In this document: positions 17,888-25,684 of the stretch, one piece after another
Layout of the letters: each line of letters begins with the position of its first letter
Position numbering within the stretch: the first letter of the stretch is position 1
Assembly (NCBI RefSeq): GCF_001905725.1
Contig: NZ_LIWB01000002.1
Span: 419,607 to 483,606 of the forward strand
Direction: 5' to 3'
DNA: 64,000 nt
From: Streptomyces sp. CB02400
GTDB lineage: Bacteria; Actinomycetota; Actinomycetes; Streptomycetales; Streptomycetaceae
Made by a program: the position numbers and the translations under genes
The notes under the pieces: model-generated
What the model was told of the DNA's origin: nothing
What the model saw: only the letters and a program-made list of their open reading frames with translations
The model's database searches: none

Positions 17888-18934
17888 ATGCCCGCCCACG
17901 ACGAACCCTGGGACGCCGAGAACGCCGAGAGCGTCGAGTACGACGGCATGGACGTGCTGATGGCCGCCATCCTCGACGAGCCGCTGCCCGCGCGGGCCCG
18001 ACAGGACCCGGCGTTCACGGCCGCGCACCGGGCGGCTGCCGCCGATATCACCGTACTGAGGGAGCAGCTGGCGCTGATCGGGGACGCCCTCGCGGCCCCC
18101 GGCGAGGAGACGGCGGACGGGGAAGGGGCCGGTGAGTCGGCGGGGCGAGTCGGGGCCGGGCGGCCGAGCGACAGACCGGAGCCCGGGGACGGGCCGGACT
18201 CCGGGATGCGGGCCGGGGGCGGAAACGGCCCGGAGACCGGGCGCGAGCCCGCGAATCCGACGGCCGCCCGGCCGGCGGTGAGGCCTCCGGCGGGCAGTCG
18301 GCGGGGAGCCGGGCCCGGGTCTGTGTCCGGGGGCGGACCGGCGGCCGGGGACCGGGCGGCCGCCCGGCCGGCGGTGCGGCCCCCGGCCGGCGGGCGTCCC
18401 GGTACCGTGCGCGGGTCCCGTGGGCCGCACCGTGGCCGGCGTCGGCCCCTCAAGGCCGCCCTCGGTGCCCTCGTGGCCGCCGCTGCCGCCACCGTCGTCG
18501 TCGGTATGGGGTGGCTCGTGACGCAGACCGGGGGGATGTCCGACTCGGATGCGGGCAGTTCCGCCGCACGGGCCGACTCCAAGGAGGCGGGCGGGGAGGA
18601 CGCGGGCGGGGTCGCCTTCGGCAGCCCCCGCTACCTCGCCTGCGCCCGCCTCGTCGCCGAGGGCACCGTGCTGGCGGTGGACCCCGTGCCGGGGGCCGGG
18701 GCGGAACGCGTCACGCTGAAGGCGAGCCGCTACTACAAGGGCGGGGGCGAGGTCACCTTCCTCCGGGACCTCGCCGGCGATTTCCCGCTGCACGAGGGCG
18801 ACCTCGTGATGATCGGCATGCCCCCCGACGGCGTCCACCCGGACATGGTCGTCGTCGGGGAGGCGGACATCGCCCCCGAGCGGGTCCGGATCATCGCCTC
18901 GCTCCCCGAGTCGCGCACCCTCACCTGCGGCTGA
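17888..18934 (+). CDS. single-pass membrane protein, probable anti-sigma partner
   Basis: A 348-residue protein. The N-terminal ~70 residues are cytoplasmic and acidic. A long Gly/Pro/Arg-rich low-complexity linker (~75-190) contains a duplicated RPAVRPPAG block. One transmembrane helix follows (~195-218, LKAALGALVAAAAATVVVGMG). The extracytoplasmic domain (~240-348) contains YLACARLVAEGTVLAVDPVPG, RVTLKASRYYKGGGEVTF and a final Cys. No zinc-binding HxxxCxxC anti-sigma motif is visible, so the anti-sigma role rests on operon position and topology only. The ECF sigma gene is 1 nt upstream. Confidence 0.75.
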   Translation: MPAHDEPWDAENAESVEYDGMDVLMAAILDEPLPARARQDPAFTAAHRAAAADITVLREQLALIGDALAAPGEETADGEGAGESAGRVGAGRPSDRPEPGDGPDSGMRAGGGNGPETGREPANPTAARPAVRPPAGSRRGAGPGSVSGGGPAAGDRAAARPAVRPPAGGRPGTVRGSRGPHRGRRRPLKAALGALVAAAAATVVVGMGWLVTQTGGMSDSDAGSSAARADSKEAGGEDAGGVAFGSPRYLACARLVAEGTVLAVDPVPGAGAERVTLKASRYYKGGGEVTFLRDLAGDFPLHEGDLVMIGMPPDGVHPDMVVVGEADIAPERVRIIASLPESRTLTCG

Positions 18935-18943
18935 GCACGACGA

Positions 18944-18976
18944 AGGGGCGGGCGCCCGCAACGGACGCCCGCCCCT
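18944..18976. terminator. bidirectional hairpin terminator
   Basis: AGGGGCGGGCG (18944-18954) and CGCCCGCCCCT (18966-18976) pair perfectly around an 11-nt loop between convergent genes. Confidence 0.7.
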
Positions 18977-18995
18977 CCTAAAGTCGGCCTGTTCC

Positions 18996-21900
18996 TTACG
19001 GGGCGACCTTCTCGATCGCCACGCTGCCGACGCCCGCGACCGTGCCGCGCGCGTTCACCAGCTGCACGCGCCCGAAGAACGCACGCCCTTCGGGGGCCGC
19101 CGCCGCGACGGTGACGTCGCCGGAGACGGTGGCCGAGTCGCCCGTGCCGAGCTCCACCGGCGCGGAGCCGTCGACGGTGACGGAGCCGAGCGAGGCGGAG
19201 AAGAACACGTCACGGTAGTCGTAGTCCGTGGAACCGGCCGGGACGGAGTAGCCCACGACCTCCACGGTGTACGTGCCGGCCGCCGGGGAGGCGATGGAGA
19301 CCGACTCCTCCGAGTCGCCGTCGGCGGACTGGGCGACCTGGTCGCCGTCGGCGTCGTAGACGGTCAGGTCCAGGTCGGCGGAGGTGTCCGAGACGTTGCC
19401 GATGGCCACGTCGAGGGAGGTGGCGCCCTCGGGCACCTCGACCGTGGTCGTGTGCGTGTCACCGGTCCCGATGGCCGGCCGGTCCGTCTTCGACGAGCCG
19501 AGCGGGCCGCCCACCAGCTCGCCCTCCAGCGCGGCGAACTCGTTCGTCACCGTCCACGAGACGGCGGCCGGGGTGCCGACCTTCGCCTCGGGCACGGTCA
19601 CGGTCTCCGGGTCGAAGGCCGCGCCGAGGACGGCGACGTCCAGCTCGTACGGGTTGTCGAGCAGCGGCGAGGTGCGCCGGGCCTCGACCTCGATCTCCCA
19701 CACGCCCGGCTGCGGGTCCGCGTACGAACGCACGTCGGGGCGGCAGGTGTTGGCCGGGTTGTCGTAGTTCGGGTAGCAGTTGATCGTCGACGTCGGGTCG
19801 GCCGGGACACCGTACGGGTGGATGGCGATGAACCGGGTCTGGCTGTCGTCCTTCAGTCCGCTCATCGCGACCTCCAGCGTCTTCGCGCCCTCGGGCACGG
19901 TGACGAAGTAGGAGGTGGTGCTGTTGCGCTGGGCCGTGCCGGACGTGGAGAAGGTGTGCTCCAGCGGCTCGGAGACGACCACGGTGGTGAGGATCTGCTG
20001 GTCGACGCCCTCGGTGCGCGGGTCGTCGGCCTCCAGGATCGCGCTCTTGATGCCGGCCGAGCGCGGCGCGGCCTGGACCTTGACGGTGACCGGCTCGTTC
20101 AGCGGCAGCCGGACGTCGTCGTCGCCGACGATGCGGAAGGTGTGGCCCTCGTTGTTCTCGATGTCGAGTTCGTGCCGGATCGCGCGGTCGGGGCCGGACG
20201 TACGGGTGATCGTGATGTCGTACGTCTTCTTCTGCCTGACCTCCAGGCCGCCCTCACGGTCGTAGAGGCCCGTGCCGAAGCCGGGCGTCTCCAGGAACTG
20301 GTCGATCGCGGTGTCGACCGGCGCCTTCACCGTGTACGCGTGGGCCGTGGCGCCGTCGCGGATGGCGTCCCAGGCGTCCTCGATGTCGATGAGGCCGGCG
20401 CCCTCCTCGTATGCCTGCACACCCTTGATGTGCTCGGCGGTGGAGGTGAGGGCGGTGCGCAGCTCGGCGGGCGTGAGGTCGATGTGCTCGCGCTTCGCGG
20501 CGGACAGCAGCAGCGCGGAGGCGCCGGCGGCCTGCGGGGAGGCCATCGAGGTGCCCTGGAGCATGCCGTAGCCGGCCGGGAGGTCGTAACCCGCCTCGGC
20601 GACCGGGGCGCCCGGCATCCAGGTCTGGATGGTGTTGATCGCCGCGCCGGGCGCGACCAGCGTCGGCGTGAAGCCGCCGTCCTCACGCGGACCGCGCGAG
20701 GAGAACGGCATCATGGCGTACTTGGTCTTCACCACGGAGCCGTAGTTGGCGGCCCAGGTCTCCCGGGAGACGGACGCGCCGACGGAGATGACCTTGTCGG
20801 CCAGGCCGGGGTCGCCGATGGTGTTGGCGCCGGGGCCGGAGTTGCCCGCGGAGATCACGAGCTGGACGCCGTAGGTGTCGATCAGGCGGGTGTACAGCTC
20901 GGCGCGGGCGTTGTTGCCGTCGTTGAGCGCCGGCAGACCGCCGATGGACATGTTGACGATGTCGACGCCGCGCTCGGTGACGAGGTCGATCATGCCCTCG
21001 GTGAGCGCCACGTTGGTGCAGCCGCCGGACCAGGTGCAGGCGCGCGAGGAGACGATCTTCGCGCCGGGGGCGGCGCCGTCCATCCGCCCGCCGAACAGGC
21101 CGTTGGCGGCGGTGATGCCGGCGACGTGGGTGCCGTGCTCGGACTCGATGACACCGATGTTGACGAAGTCGGCCGTCTTGCCGGTCCAGTCACCGCCGTA
21201 GGGGTCCATCGGGACGTCCTCGCGGATCTCCACGACGAACGGCTGGCGCTCGGCGATGTCGGTCTTCGGGTCGTCGGTGCCGAAGTACCCGACCTGGAAG
21301 CCGTCCTTGTACGGCTTCATCGGGGTGTCGTCGCCGAAGTCCTGGTTGTTGTTCAGGTCGACGCGGACCGTGCCGGCGGCGGCGTCGTAGAGGACGCCCC
21401 AGGAGTCGGTGGTGTCGCCGTCGCGGTTGGCGTCACCGGCCGCGTCACCGCCGGTGGTGTACGACTCCAGGAACGTGCTGATCCGGTACGAACCCGCCGG
21501 GGCCGCCCAGGTCTTGCCGCTGTAGGTGAAGGTCGGTCCGGAGACGGAGGAGACCATCGGACGCCAGGTCCGGTCGTTGTCCACGATCGGGTCGGTCGCC
21601 GTCACCCAGTCGACGATCTTGCGTTCGCCGGTGGTGGTCTTCTGCAGCGCCGGGTGGCCGAGGTCGACGCCGGAGTCGAGGATGCCGATGGTGACCCCGC
21701 GGCCGTCCGCCTTCGGGTTGTCCTCGACGAACTCGACGGCGCCGGTCTCGAAGGACGGGTTGTACGGGTTCTCCGCGGGCGTCCGCTTCCCGGGAGCCGG
21801 GTAGGTGCGGTCGCCGTGCCCGCGGTCCTTGCCCCCGGCCTGCTTCGCGGTGTCCGCGCTCGGCGTCGGGTCGTCCAGCGGGATCTCCTCGCGCAGGTCG

Positions 21901-22319
21901 ACGCCGTGCACGGAGGAGAGCTTGGTGGCGGCGGCGATCGCCGCGTCCGCCTTGCCGGTGGGGACGGTGGCCCGGACGTAGCCGAGCTTGTCGTGGGTCC
22001 GGCCGACCGAACCGCCCTTGACCGCGTCGAGCTGCTCGGCGACCTGCTCGGTCTTTCCGGGAGCTGTGGCGATCATCATCGTGACGTTCTTGGCACCGTC
22101 GGCCTTGGCCTCGGCGAGCAGGTCCGCGTCGTCCGCGCCGAGCTTGTCGTGCGCGGACTTGACGTCCGCGTCGGCGGGGGCGGCGGGTGGCGTGTCGGCG
22201 GCCATGGCCAGGGGGATCGGCCCGGCCGCGGAGAGCGCGGCGACGAGACCGGCGGCCACGGCGATACGGGCCACGCGTCTGGCGCCCGGTATCGGTTCGC
22301 ACTGTGGGGAGTGGGTCAT
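18996..22319 (-). CDS. large secreted subtilisin-like serine protease (S8)
   Basis: An 1107-residue secreted endopeptidase. The ATG at 22319 is chosen because AAGGG lies 6 nt upstream; the ATG at 22325 is too close to it. The signal peptide covers ~1-40 (VAAGLVAALSAAGPIPLAMA). An I9-like propeptide region runs to ~185. The catalytic triad is Asp215 (ILDSGVDLGHP), His395 (SEHGTHVAG) and Ser591 (QGTSMASPQAAG), with oxyanion Asn in SAGNSGPG. The Asp-His spacing is wide (~180 residues), as in tripeptidyl-peptidase-type S8 enzymes, and contains an insertion with DANRDGDTTDSWG and DLNNNQDFGDD that may bind calcium. About 450 C-terminal residues form beta-rich domains, including a pre-peptidase-like section with TYTVEVVGYSVP. 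Confidence 0.93.
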   Translation of the reverse strand: MTHSPQCEPIPGARRVARIAVAAGLVAALSAAGPIPLAMAADTPPAAPADADVKSAHDKLGADDADLLAEAKADGAKNVTMMIATAPGKTEQVAEQLDAVKGGSVGRTHDKLGYVRATVPTGKADAAIAAATKLSSVHGVDLREEIPLDDPTPSADTAKQAGGKDRGHGDRTYPAPGKRTPAENPYNPSFETGAVEFVEDNPKADGRGVTIGILDSGVDLGHPALQKTTTGERKIVDWVTATDPIVDNDRTWRPMVSSVSGPTFTYSGKTWAAPAGSYRISTFLESYTTGGDAAGDANRDGDTTDSWGVLYDAAAGTVRVDLNNNQDFGDDTPMKPYKDGFQVGYFGTDDPKTDIAERQPFVVEIREDVPMDPYGGDWTGKTADFVNIGVIESEHGTHVAGITAANGLFGGRMDGAAPGAKIVSSRACTWSGGCTNVALTEGMIDLVTERGVDIVNMSIGGLPALNDGNNARAELYTRLIDTYGVQLVISAGNSGPGANTIGDPGLADKVISVGASVSRETWAANYGSVVKTKYAMMPFSSRGPREDGGFTPTLVAPGAAINTIQTWMPGAPVAEAGYDLPAGYGMLQGTSMASPQAAGASALLLSAAKREHIDLTPAELRTALTSTAEHIKGVQAYEEGAGLIDIEDAWDAIRDGATAHAYTVKAPVDTAIDQFLETPGFGTGLYDREGGLEVRQKKTYDITITRTSGPDRAIRHELDIENNEGHTFRIVGDDDVRLPLNEPVTVKVQAAPRSAGIKSAILEADDPRTEGVDQQILTTVVVSEPLEHTFSTSGTAQRNSTTSYFVTVPEGAKTLEVAMSGLKDDSQTRFIAIHPYGVPADPTSTINCYPNYDNPANTCRPDVRSYADPQPGVWEIEVEARRTSPLLDNPYELDVAVLGAAFDPETVTVPEAKVGTPAAVSWTVTNEFAALEGELVGGPLGSSKTDRPAIGTGDTHTTTVEVPEGATSLDVAIGNVSDTSADLDLTVYDADGDQVAQSADGDSEESVSIASPAAGTYTVEVVGYSVPAGSTDYDYRDVFFSASLGSVTVDGSAPVELGTGDSATVSGDVTVAAAAPEGRAFFGRVQLVNARGTVAGVGSVAIEKVAP

Positions 22320-22385
22320 CGGCATCCCTTGTAAGTAAAGGAACGATCGTGGAGCGACCGGAGCCGATCGACCCTGGTCGCGACG

Positions 22386-22406
22386 GTCCGGAACGTGATT
22401 CCGGAC
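22386..22406. promoter_or_regulatory. palindrome upstream of the protease gene
   Basis: GTCCGGAA (22386-22393) and TTCCGGAC (22399-22406) are perfectly inverted around a 5-nt spacer, about 65 bp before the protease start. A 13-nt direct repeat, ACGATCGTKGAGC, occurs at ~22343 and ~22406. Both lie in the divergent gap and may be operators. Confidence 0.4.
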
Positions 22407-22559
22407 GATCGTTGAGCCTTACGCAAGGGGCGGGCGTTTGGCGAGAGTTGGCCGAGTCGAAATGGATGTATGGGGAAAACCCCCGATGCCCTTATGGGGA
22501 GATGGGGCGCGGAAGGTGACAAGTCGCCCACGCGGCCCACGCGGTACCGGCCGCCGGGT

Positions 22560-22565
22560 TAACGT
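22560..22565 (+). promoter_or_regulatory. -10 box TAACGT for leaderless NUDIX transcript
   Basis: TAACGT ends 6 nt before the ATG at 22572, and no Shine-Dalgarno sequence is present, so the transcript probably starts at the ATG. Confidence 0.4.
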
Positions 22566-22571
22566 CCCCGG

Positions 22572-23024
22572 ATGCGACGGAATCTGAGGGTGGCGGCCTA
22601 CGCCGTGGTGGTGCGCGACGGACAGTTCCTGCTCGCCCGGTCACCGGGCCCCGGCGGCGTCCCCGAGTGGGTGCTGCCGGGCGGCGGCATGGAGCACGGC
22701 GAGGACCCCTACGACACCGTGCGGCGGGAGGTCGAGGAGGAGACCGGCTACCGCATCGAGGTCACCGGCCTGCTCGGTGTGAACTCCAGCCGCCGCACCC
22801 TCCCCGCCCGCTTCGGCCGCTCCGTCGACCACCACGGCGTACGGCTGGTCTACGAGGGCCGGATCACCGGCGGCGAACTGCGCAACGAGATCGGCGGCTC
22901 CACCGACCTCGCCGCCTGGCAGCCCCTGGACACCGTCCCGGACCTGGTCCGCGTCCGCATGGTCGACATCGGGCTGCGGCTGTGGCGGGAACGTCCGGCG
23001 GCGGGGCGGGTGGAGTCCGCGTAA
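22572..23024 (+). CDS. NUDIX hydrolase
   Basis: A 150-residue pyrophosphohydrolase of a nucleoside-diphosphate-linked substrate. The complete NUDIX box GX5EX7REVXEEXG spans Gly38 to Tyr60 (PGGGMEHGEDPYDTVRREVE), so the metal site is intact. The C-terminal half has GVRLVYEGRITGG. No extra domain identifies the substrate. It is probably leaderless and monocistronic, with a hairpin at 23115-23137 behind it. Confidence 0.93.
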   Translation: MRRNLRVAAYAVVVRDGQFLLARSPGPGGVPEWVLPGGGMEHGEDPYDTVRREVEEETGYRIEVTGLLGVNSSRRTLPARFGRSVDHHGVRLVYEGRITGGELRNEIGGSTDLAAWQPLDTVPDLVRVRMVDIGLRLWRERPAAGRVESA

Positions 23025-23114
23025 GGGAGGCGCACGTGCGGATCCGGCCGGCGCCCGGAGGACCGCACTGCGGAACCGCCCCTGGAGAAAGGCCGAAACC
23101 CGGTCAACCACCGC

Positions 23115-23137
23115 GGCCGGCGGCAACCCCGCCGGCC
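23115..23137. terminator. hairpin terminator
   Basis: GGCCGGCGG (23115-23123) and CCGCCGGCC (23129-23137) pair perfectly around 5 nt, about 90 nt after the NUDIX stop. CCGCGG flanks on both sides extend the dyad. Confidence 0.5.
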
Positions 23138-23189
23138 CGTCCGCGGTCCCTCCCCGCGACCATGCCCGATGAACAGGGGAGACACGAGC

Positions 23190-24362
23190 ATGCGGATGCG
23201 GACGACAGCGGTGGCGGCGGTGGCGGTGGCCCTTTCGGCGGCCCTGGCGGTCCCCGCCGTGGCGGCGCCTTCGGACACCGGGGCCGGAACGGGGAACACC
23301 ACCGCCGCCACCGGCACCGGCGACCACCAGGCGACCCGCCGGGCGATGAAGGCCGCGGTCGCCGCGGGTGTGCCCGGTGTGACGGCGACGGCGCGGGACG
23401 GGAGGGGCACCTGGGCGGCGACAGCCGGGGTGGGCGACCTCCGCACGGAACGGAAGCGTTCCCCGCAGGACCGCTACCGGGTCGGCAGCATCACCAAGAC
23501 CTTCGTGGCGACGGTGCTGCTGCAACTGGAGGCCGAGGGGAAGCTGTCCCTGGACGACACCGTCGACACCTGGCTGCCCGGCCTGGTGACCGGCAACGGC
23601 CACGACGGCACCCGGATCACCCTCAGGCAACTGCTGAACCACACCAGCGGCATCTTCAACGTCACGGCGGACGAGGACTTCGGCCGCACGTACTTCACGA
23701 AGGACGGCTTCCTCGAGCACCGCTACGACACCCTGACCCCGGAGGAACTCGTACGGATCGCCCTGACCCACGAGCCGGACTTCGAGCCCGGCACCTCCTG
23801 GAACTACTCCAACACCAACTACGTCCTGGCCGGCATGGTGATCGAGAAGGCCACCGGCCGCCCCTACGGCGAGGAGGTCCGCCGGCGCGTCATCGACCCC
23901 CTGCACCTGACCGCCACCTCGGTCCCCGGCACCCGTGTCTCCCTGCCCCGCCCCAGCAGCCGCGCCTACTCCAAGCTGGCGCAGACCGCGACCGGCCCCA
24001 CGTACGACGTCACACGCCTCAACCCGTCCATCGCCCACTCGGCGGGCGAGATGATCTCCGACTCCGAGGACCTGAACCGCTTCTACCGCGCCCTGCTGTC
24101 GGGCCGGCTGCTTCCCCGGGAGCAACTGAACGAGATGACCACCATGGTCCCCGTGGACGCCACCCGCGCCTACGGCCTGGGCCTGATGAGGACCACGCTG
24201 AGCTGCGGCGTTGCCGTCTGGGGCCACAGCGGCGGCATCCACGGCTCCGTGTCCGAGGCCGTCACGACGAAGGACGGCCGGCACTCCCTGGCGTTCAACT
24301 TCAACGGTGACTGGGCGGGGAGCACCGAGGCGGTGGTCGAGGCGGAGTTCTGCGGCGACTGA
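23190..24362 (+). CDS. secreted serine D,D-peptidase / class C beta-lactamase-like protein
   Basis: A 390-residue exported protein of the beta-lactamase/D-alanyl-D-alanine carboxypeptidase superfamily (R61-like, S12). The ATG at 23190 is chosen for GGGGAG 9 nt upstream and the immediate signal peptide (TTAVAAVAVALSAALAVPAVAA). Active-site motifs are SxxK in VGSITKTF (Ser100, Lys103), YxN in WNYSNTNY (Tyr206) and HSGG in WGHSGGIHG (His346, replacing KTG as in R61-type enzymes). The same motifs occur in esterases of the family, so carboxypeptidase activity on cell-wall stem peptides is likely but not certain. Confidence 0.9.
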   Translation: MRMRTTAVAAVAVALSAALAVPAVAAPSDTGAGTGNTTAATGTGDHQATRRAMKAAVAAGVPGVTATARDGRGTWAATAGVGDLRTERKRSPQDRYRVGSITKTFVATVLLQLEAEGKLSLDDTVDTWLPGLVTGNGHDGTRITLRQLLNHTSGIFNVTADEDFGRTYFTKDGFLEHRYDTLTPEELVRIALTHEPDFEPGTSWNYSNTNYVLAGMVIEKATGRPYGEEVRRRVIDPLHLTATSVPGTRVSLPRPSSRAYSKLAQTATGPTYDVTRLNPSIAHSAGEMISDSEDLNRFYRALLSGRLLPREQLNEMTTMVPVDATRAYGLGLMRTTLSCGVAVWGHSGGIHGSVSEAVTTKDGRHSLAFNFNGDWAGSTEAVVEAEFCGD

Positions 24363-24383
24363 CGCCCGCGGCCCGGACACACG

Positions 24384-24421
24384 GGAGGGGCCACCGGGCG
24401 ACGGCTCCCGGCGGCCCCTCC
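24384..24421. terminator. hairpin terminator (first of two)
   Basis: GGAGGGGCC-A-CCGGG (24384-24398) pairs with CCCGG-C-GGCCCCTCC (24407-24421) except for one central mismatch, 22 nt after the peptidase stop. Confidence 0.7.
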
Positions 24422-24436
24422 GCCCCCCTCCTGACA

Positions 24437-24467
24437 GTGCTGCCCCGGCCCCCTACCGGGGCAGCAC
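24437..24467. terminator. hairpin terminator (second of two) overlapping a stop codon
   Basis: GTGCTGCCCCGG (24437-24448) and CCGGGGCAGCAC (24456-24467) pair perfectly. The right arm lies in the last codons of the minus-strand gene ending at 24453, so this serves the convergent partner. Confidence 0.7.
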
Positions 24468-25505
24468 CACGACATACGCCGACGGGTCGCGGTCGGCCGA
24501 GGCGATCAGCGCCGTACGGACCACCGCCGCCTGCTGCTCCATCGCGTCCCGGAGCTTGCGCGGGGTGATGTGGACGACCGTGATGCCGAGGCGTTCCAGG
24601 TGTTCGCGCTTGCGGGCGTACTCCGACCACTCGGCCTCGTCGTCGGGCCGCCGGCCCGGGCGCGGCGCGCGGGTGTCCAGCTCCACCGCCACCGCGTGCT
24701 CCGGCCAGTACGCGTCCAGGCCGCCGAGGTGGGGCCCGCCCGGCAGCCGCAGGTCGACGTTCCAGCACGGGTCGGGCAGGCCGTGCTCGCGCACCATCCG
24801 GTACAGCCGGGACTCCGCCAGCGTCCGCCCCTCGGCCAGCAGCGAGTCCACCGCGTCCACCACGTGCGGCCGGTTCAGCAGCTTCGCGGCGGTCAGCTCG
24901 CGCACCACCGCCGCCGGGTCGCAGAAGCCGCCGCGCACCGCCTCGGTGAGCAGCCGGCGTACCGTGCCCGCGTCCTGAAGGCCGGCCACGGCGTCGGCCA
25001 GCGCACGCGGGACCGGGGCCACCGGCAGGCCCGTGACCTGCTCCGGGACGGGCAGCTCGGGGGTGCGGACGATACGGGCGCAGCCCGTCGAGCGCAGTCG
25101 GCGCAGCCGCGGGACCAGGACGTCGAAGGCCTCCAGGGACGGCAGCGGGGGAGTGGAGGAGAAACCGTGCAGGGTCAGCGCGGCCGGCCCGGTGATCATC
25201 GCCTCCCCGTAGGCGGACGCGGGAGGGCTCTCCGTACCGGGCTGGACGGGGACGCCCACGGTCCGTTCCCGTGCCGCGTACATCAGCACCGCGTGCAGCC
25301 GCTCCTCGCTGGTCGGCGGGCCGGGGTGGAGCAGGACGACCCCCGGGAGCAGTTGCAGCCAGGGTCCGCCGGGGCGGCACTGCTCGCTCGCCTTCGCGGC
25401 CGAGACGCCGTGGGCGCGCAGTTGCGCGTGGGTCAGCACCCGGCGTCCGGCGCCGGTGGAGAGGTGGTGCAGGGGGCGGGGGGAGAGCGGGGTGTTGTGG
25501 TTCAT
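24453..25505 (-). CDS. AbiEi-type winged-helix / DUF559 nuclease-like protein
   Basis: A 350-residue cytoplasmic protein. The N-terminal part (~15-60, RRVLTHAQLRAHGVSAAKASEQ, then GPWLQLLPGVVLLHPGPPTSEERLHAVL) has the layout of AbiEi-like antitoxin proteins with a predicted winged helix. The C-terminal ~110 residues resemble DUF559/Vsr-fold endonuclease domains: LGGLDAYWPEHAVAVELDTR, then EYARKREHLERLGITVVHITPRKL, giving an Asp…Glu-x-Asp…Lys arrangement like PD-(D/E)xK. This type is common and of unknown role in actinomycetes. The ATG at 25505 is used; a TTG at 25574 is in frame. No AbiEii-type nucleotidyltransferase toxin is adjacent. Confidence 0.75.
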   Translation of the reverse strand: MNHNTPLSPRPLHHLSTGAGRRVLTHAQLRAHGVSAAKASEQCRPGGPWLQLLPGVVLLHPGPPTSEERLHAVLMYAARERTVGVPVQPGTESPPASAYGEAMITGPAALTLHGFSSTPPLPSLEAFDVLVPRLRRLRSTGCARIVRTPELPVPEQVTGLPVAPVPRALADAVAGLQDAGTVRRLLTEAVRGGFCDPAAVVRELTAAKLLNRPHVVDAVDSLLAEGRTLAESRLYRMVREHGLPDPCWNVDLRLPGGPHLGGLDAYWPEHAVAVELDTRAPRPGRRPDDEAEWSEYARKREHLERLGITVVHITPRKLRDAMEQQAAVVRTALIASADRDPSAYVVVLPR

Positions 25506-25608
25506 GTCCGGCAATTTCCCGCCTCCGAGCCGTCTCCGAACCCCTGTTACAGGCTCGTCGACAAATGAGGACAAGGCCGCACTGAAGGACGCGTGTTCGG
25601 ATACCGGA

Positions 25609-25642
25609 AACCCCTGGTCCTTTCGGGTACGGACCAGGGGTT
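25609..25642. terminator. hairpin terminator of the second M1 aminopeptidase gene
   Basis: AACCCCTGGTCC (25609-25620) and GGACCAGGGGTT (25631-25642) pair perfectly around 10 nt, 43 nt past the stop codon on the minus strand. Confidence 0.75.
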
Positions 25643-25684
25643 ACGGGCGTCTTGTAACGGTGACGGAACGGCCGGTCGCGGCAT

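Noticed and set aside
19452-22334. Very long open frame on the plus strand opposite the subtilisin gene; similar long antisense frames opposite both pepN genes, valS and the GH84 gene
   Set aside because: The products are rich in Arg, Gly, Ala and Val with no domain structure, and they arise because high third-position GC removes stop codons from other frames. The minus- or plus-strand partner has clear motifs in every case.
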